A model generated the notes under the pieces. It saw nothing but the letters and a program-made list of their open reading frames with translations, was not told where the DNA came from and did not search any database. From the NCBI GenBank assembly GCA_963674895.2, contig CAXXCY010000001.1, positions 868,001-932,000 on the forward strand: a DNA stretch of 64,000 nt. The letters run 5' to 3'. Position numbers and translations under genes: made by a program. Each line of letters starts with the position of its first letter. Positions within the stretch are counted from its first letter, which is position 1. This DNA comes from CAXXOK01 sp963674895 (GTDB lineage Bacteria > Bacillota > Clostridia > Christensenellales > Aristaeellaceae). Shown piece after piece: positions 61,120-64,000 of this stretch.

Positions 61120-62133
61120 ATGCCGAAATTCTTCGTCCTGCTGTTCCTGTTTTTGGGGCTTGTACTCTTCATCGCCGCGCCCGCGCAGGCGGCGCAGGAT
61201 GACGCCGCCCTGTTTGAAGCGGCCGCCGCAGCGTGGCTTTCGCCCAAAGAGGCCGGGATCGAAAGCAAAACCTACGCCCTGCACACGGGGGACAGCGCCT
61301 ATGTGCCCGACGTCGCCCCCGAGGTGACGCCGTTCGACAAGGAAACGGAAATGCCGTCCGCGGCCGGATATACCTTTGCAACCTCCGACGCGGGGGTGGT
61401 TACGGTGGATGAAACCGGCCTGATGACGGGCGTCAGCGACGGGGAAGCGGCGGTGACCTGCGTTTTGCCGGACGGCAGGGAAACCCTATACGCGGTGAGC
61501 GTTTCCAAGGATAACCTGCCCGAGCGCGCCAAGGCGTTCGTGTATGTGGCAAGGCGGGAGTTTTTGAAAAACCAGCGGCACTGGCTGCCCAAGGCGAACG
61601 AATATACCATCTGGTATTACCGCTCCAAAAAGGAAGTCGGCTGGTGCTCGGTGTTCACCATCTGGTGCGCCAACGCCTCGGGCACGGACCCGATCGACGA
61701 GGAGGACGCGGCGGGGACGCCTGACGACGCGGTCGTCTTTTTCCGTGAGGGGCAGGTGGGCAACCAGTACGACGGGTTTTATAAGCTCAACCGCTTCGTG
61801 GGCATACCGCGCTCCGGGTACCTGGTGATCTTCGCCAACCTGAAAAACACCTATCTGTTTACGCACGTGGGCATTGTGACCGACGCGGTGGACCTGGGCG
61901 GCGGGCTGTACCGGGTGACCACCGTGGAGGGCAACATGTCCAGCACCGTGAAGTGCTACACCTTCCTGTACGACAGCAACAGGGACAACTCGTCCCTGAC
62001 CGCCGAAACCCGCGGCAAGCTCCAGCCCAACAGGAGCGTCGTGCCGGAGGAAAACCGGACCGACCCGCTTACGCAGTACGAGCTTTCCACCGACACGTGG
62101 ACCGTCTTCGGGTTCGGCGCCACGTGGCTTTGA
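61120..62133 (+). CDS. Secreted CHAP-like protein with Ig-like domain
   Basis: Protein of 337 residues with a signal peptide (1-23, 'FVLLFLFLGLVLFIAAPAQA'). Residues 80-130 form a BIG2-type Ig-like domain ('FATSDAGVVTVDETGLMTGV'). A Cys/His amidase-like domain follows: 'KEVGWCSVFTIWCANASG' (Cys) and 'YLFTHVGIVTDAVD' (His), with 'RVTTVEGNMSS'. This resembles the Cys-His layout of the protein at 43858. AAGGAG is 9 bases before ATG 61120. Probably a cell-wall hydrolase; the exact bond is not predictable. Confidence 0.82.
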   Translation: MPKFFVLLFLFLGLVLFIAAPAQAAQDDAALFEAAAAAWLSPKEAGIESKTYALHTGDSAYVPDVAPEVTPFDKETEMPSAAGYTFATSDAGVVTVDETGLMTGVSDGEAAVTCVLPDGRETLYAVSVSKDNLPERAKAFVYVARREFLKNQRHWLPKANEYTIWYYRSKKEVGWCSVFTIWCANASGTDPIDEEDAAGTPDDAVVFFREGQVGNQYDGFYKLNRFVGIPRSGYLVIFANLKNTYLFTHVGIVTDAVDLGGGLYRVTTVEGNMSSTVKCYTFLYDSNRDNSSLTAETRGKLQPNRSVVPEENRTDPLTQYELSTDTWTVFGFGATWL

Positions 62134-62440
62134 TTTACCGGTTGTGATGTCAATGCCAACCCTTCGCGCCGGCAGCTTACATCGTCTTTTGCTCCCGCTC
62201 ATCGTCACGCAAGCTTGACGTAGCGCCGCTACGCCTGCGCTTGTGTTCCTTGGCCGAAACCAAAATACTTGCAACCTTTCCGGCGTCAGGGATTGGCATT
62301 GGCATCAAACCCGCATGACTTATACAAGGATTGAAATATAGCGTCAAATCCCCGGACATGGTTTCATTCATAGGGCGTTGGTGTATAATGGATAGCGAAA
62401 GCAAGGAGATATTACAACAGGATAGAAGGAGGATTTCGCC
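62134..62440. other. 307-bp spacer with a repeated motif and rubrerythrin promoter
   Basis: The 5' part (62165-62290) has GTAGCGCCGCTAC-type palindromic sequence shared with the ABC exporter spacer at 55355. The 3' part holds the rubrerythrin promoter (TATAAT at 62384-62389). No gene is supported. Confidence 0.5.
62384..62389 (+). promoter_or_regulatory. -10 box of the rubrerythrin promoter
   Basis: Perfect TATAAT preceded by GTG, 52 bases upstream of ATG 62441. The -35 region (about 62361) is weak. Confidence 0.6.
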
Positions 62441-62983
62441 ATGAAAGAACTCAAGGGGACCAAAACCTACGCCAATCTGGAAGCGGCCTTCGCGGGCGAG
62501 AGCAAAGCCCGCAACAAGTATACCTATTACGCGTCCAAAGCGCGCAAGGACGGCTATATGCAGATTGCCGAATTGTTTGAGGAGACCGCCAACAACGAAA
62601 AGGAGCACGCCAAGATCTGGTTCAAGCTTCTGATGGGCGGCGAGGTGCCCGCAACCCCCGAAAACCTGGTGGACGCCGCCGCGGGCGAGAATTACGAGTG
62701 GACGGACATGTACCAGCGTATGGGCGAGGAAGCCAAGGAAGAGGGCTTTGACCAGATCGCCAACCTGTTTTTCAGCGTCGCCAAGATCGAGAAATCCCAC
62801 GAGGAGCGCTACCTGAAGCTGCTTTCAAACATCAAGGAAGGCATCGTGTTCAGCCGCGACGGCGACCGCATCTGGCAGTGCGGCAACTGCGGGCACCTGG
62901 TCATCGGCAAAAACGCGCCGGAGCTCTGCCCCGTGTGCAAGCACCCCAAGTCGTTCTACCGCCTGAGGTGTGAAAACTACTGA
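62441..62983 (+). CDS. rbr: Rubrerythrin
   Basis: Protein of 180 residues protecting anaerobes from peroxide. The di-iron ferritin-like domain has ligands in 'LEAAFAGESKARNKYTYYA', 'FEETANNEKEHAKIW' and 'FFSVAKIEKSHEERYLKL'. The C-terminal rubredoxin domain has 'WQCGNCGHL' and 'ELCPVCKHPKSFY', four Cys for one iron. It reduces hydrogen peroxide with electrons from a rubredoxin/ferredoxin route. Strong ribosome site AGAAGGAGG. Monocistronic, ending before the terminator at 63067. Confidence 0.97.
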   Translation: MKELKGTKTYANLEAAFAGESKARNKYTYYASKARKDGYMQIAELFEETANNEKEHAKIWFKLLMGGEVPATPENLVDAAAGENYEWTDMYQRMGEEAKEEGFDQIANLFFSVAKIEKSHEERYLKLLSNIKEGIVFSRDGDRIWQCGNCGHLVIGKNAPELCPVCKHPKSFYRLRCENY

Positions 62984-63305
62984 GAAGGCAAGCGATGCCC
63001 GGTGCATGCCTGCGCGTTCTTCCGGGGTTCGACTGTGACCTGACTGCGCGATGCGGCCGGTTTCATTACGGGGACAGACAATCTGTTCCCGTATTTTTAA
63101 TGGCGCAGGTAAATACAAATTTCCCGGCAAATCAATTGCAACGGGCTATGCTGAATTGTTGAATTTGTTAAGCGCGCTAAACGATAGCGTCGTAGGCGAA
63201 TTGGTGGTAAACTGAAAAGCGAACAGGACAAACGGCGACGGCCTTGCCCTGTGACGGATGGTTTGTATTCAACGACATCTTCATGATCATAGGGAGGGAA
63301 GATTG
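62984..63305. other. 322-bp spacer after rubrerythrin
   Basis: Contains the terminator at 63067-63098 and a near-palindrome GTTAAGCGCGCTAAAC (63167-63182, 14 of 16 matching) that could be an operator for the downstream esterase gene. No small gene or clear promoter boxes were recognised. Confidence 0.5.
63067..63098 (+). terminator. Intrinsic terminator after rubrerythrin
   Basis: An 11-bp stem (TACGGGGACAG / CTGTTCCCGTA, one G-T wobble) with a 5-base loop is followed by TTTTT. Confidence 0.88.
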
Positions 63306-64000
63306 ATGCAACGAAAAACAAAGCGGTTTCTGTCCGTCCTTCTTTGCGTGCTGCTGATTTCGCTGCTTGCGTACCCGGCCGCTACGGCGGAAAGCGGGGA
63401 AGCTTCGCAGCCGGATTTCAGCGGGAACGGCATAGGAACGCCGGACGGGACCGAAGGCATGCAGGGACCTTCCGGCATGAACGGCGGGACGGAAAGCGTC
63501 AGCCATTATCCCGAAGCGGCGGCGTATTTTGAACAGTACGAGTATACCGATCCCGATACCGGGTATACGATCCCGTACAATTTGTACCTGCCCGACGGTT
63601 ATAACGGGGATACCCAATACCCGCTGGTGGTTTACATTGCCGACGCCGGGGTGAACAGCGATACGGTGACCGATCCCCTGGACGAGGACGGGGCGGCCGT
63701 CTGGGCGACGGACGGGGAACAGGCGAAGCACCCAGCGATCGTACTGGTGCCGCAGTATACCAACACCCTGATCAGCGCCATCGGCGGCCTGGTGGAGGAC
63801 GACTATCTCTGGTCGGACGGGCTGACCCTGGTCTCCGACCTGATCTTTCACATCATCGATACCTACAGCGTGGATACGGACCGCATCTACGCCACCGGGC
63901 AATCCCAGGGCGGCATGACCGCGATTGCCGTCAGCGACAAGTATCCCGATCTGTACGCCGGGGTGCTGCTGGTGGCGTGCCAGTGGAACACGGAAGAAAT
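63306..64000 (+). CDS. Secreted alpha/beta-hydrolase esterase, 5' part
   Basis: Partial gene, running off the window after about 231 residues. A signal peptide (1-28, 'FLSVLLCVLLISLLAYPAAT') is followed by a Gly/Ser/Asp-rich linker (30-65) and an esterase domain: 'GYTIPYNLYLPDGYNGDTQY', 'YPLVVYIADAG' and the nucleophile elbow 'YATGQSQGGMTAIAV' (Ser in GQSQGG). This resembles poly-hydroxybutyrate depolymerase/feruloyl-esterase-like secreted hydrolases. ATG 63306 has GGGAGGG upstream. The catalytic Asp and His lie beyond the window. Confidence 0.86.
   Translation, partial: MQRKTKRFLSVLLCVLLISLLAYPAATAESGEASQPDFSGNGIGTPDGTEGMQGPSGMNGGTESVSHYPEAAAYFEQYEYTDPDTGYTIPYNLYLPDGYNGDTQYPLVVYIADAGVNSDTVTDPLDEDGAAVWATDGEQAKHPAIVLVPQYTNTLISAIGGLVEDDYLWSDGLTLVSDLIFHIIDTYSVDTDRIYATGQSQGGMTAIAVSDKYPDLYAGVLLVACQWNTEE

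Overview
The window is a GC-rich bacterial chromosome segment, most likely from an anaerobic Clostridia-type Firmicute (gut or digester relatives of Christensenellales/Eubacteriales). The evidence is a sortase-type surface protein with an IPKTG-type tail, a rubrerythrin, QueH, a YesM/YesN-like two-component pair, strong AGGAGG ribosome sites, textbook TTGACA-17-TATAAT promoters, and three families of solute transporter built around secreted binding proteins. No phage, insertion sequence transposase, rRNA or CRISPR array was seen. Genus cannot be told from sequence alone.

Layout. (1) 1-6561: a plus-strand operon with the end of a branched-chain amino-acid type ABC importer (LivM-G-F), an L-cysteine desulfidase-like protein, a short-chain dehydrogenase, a GntR regulator and DhaK/DhaL kinase subunits, closed by a terminator. 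(2) 6785-19593: an AraC regulator divergent from a long catabolic operon: TctB-A-C tripartite transporter, fumarylacetoacetase-fold hydrolase, PreA/DHODH-type flavoprotein with two 4Fe-4S clusters, FdrA, DUF1116, a fumarate-reductase-type flavoprotein, an acetate-kinase-type kinase and DUF2877. The FdrA/DUF1116/DUF2877 set is the oxamate-carbamoyltransferase-type complex (AllFGH), but the usual carbamate kinase is replaced by an acetate-kinase-fold enzyme. This is the best candidate for an undescribed pathway here. (3) 20207-29716: a DeoR regulator and BtpA-like protein, an M42 peptidase, and a minus-strand sugar operon (TRAP transporter DctP-Q-M, sugar isomerase, ribulose-phosphate-3-epimerase-like protein, split transketolase). 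(4) 30059-41950: YcxB-like protein, a KDPG-type aldolase plus galactonate-dehydratase-like enzyme, and a divergent Opp/Dpp-type ABC importer with an SGNH esterase and a YesN/YesM-like two-component system. (5) 41951-53302: tRNA-Ser(CGA) beside a 59-bp direct repeat, an aldo/keto reductase, a CHAP-type secreted protein, a 999-residue sortase-anchored repeat protein, QueH, a MITE-like element, two small membrane proteins, a ProB-like kinase, a MATE exporter and phosphomannose isomerase. (6) 53443-57640: a heterodimeric ABC exporter preceded by a 29-residue leader peptide and an intrinsic terminator, which looks like drug-responsive attenuation. (7) 57753-61011: three overlapping TIR-like/Sel1-repeat genes, of which only the last keeps the TIR catalytic glutamate. 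(8) 61120-64000: a second CHAP-type protein, rubrerythrin and a truncated secreted esterase.

How the parts work together. Regions 1 to 4 are separate transport-plus-catabolism modules, each with its own local regulator (GntR, AraC, DeoR, YesMN). In all three transporter operons whose binding protein lies in the window, a strong hairpin without a U-tract follows the binding-protein gene, which suggests a common way of producing more binding protein than permease. Regions 6 and 7 are divergent and look like stress or defence functions: antibiotic-sensing efflux, and a NADase-type TIR system with two pseudo-TIR partners.
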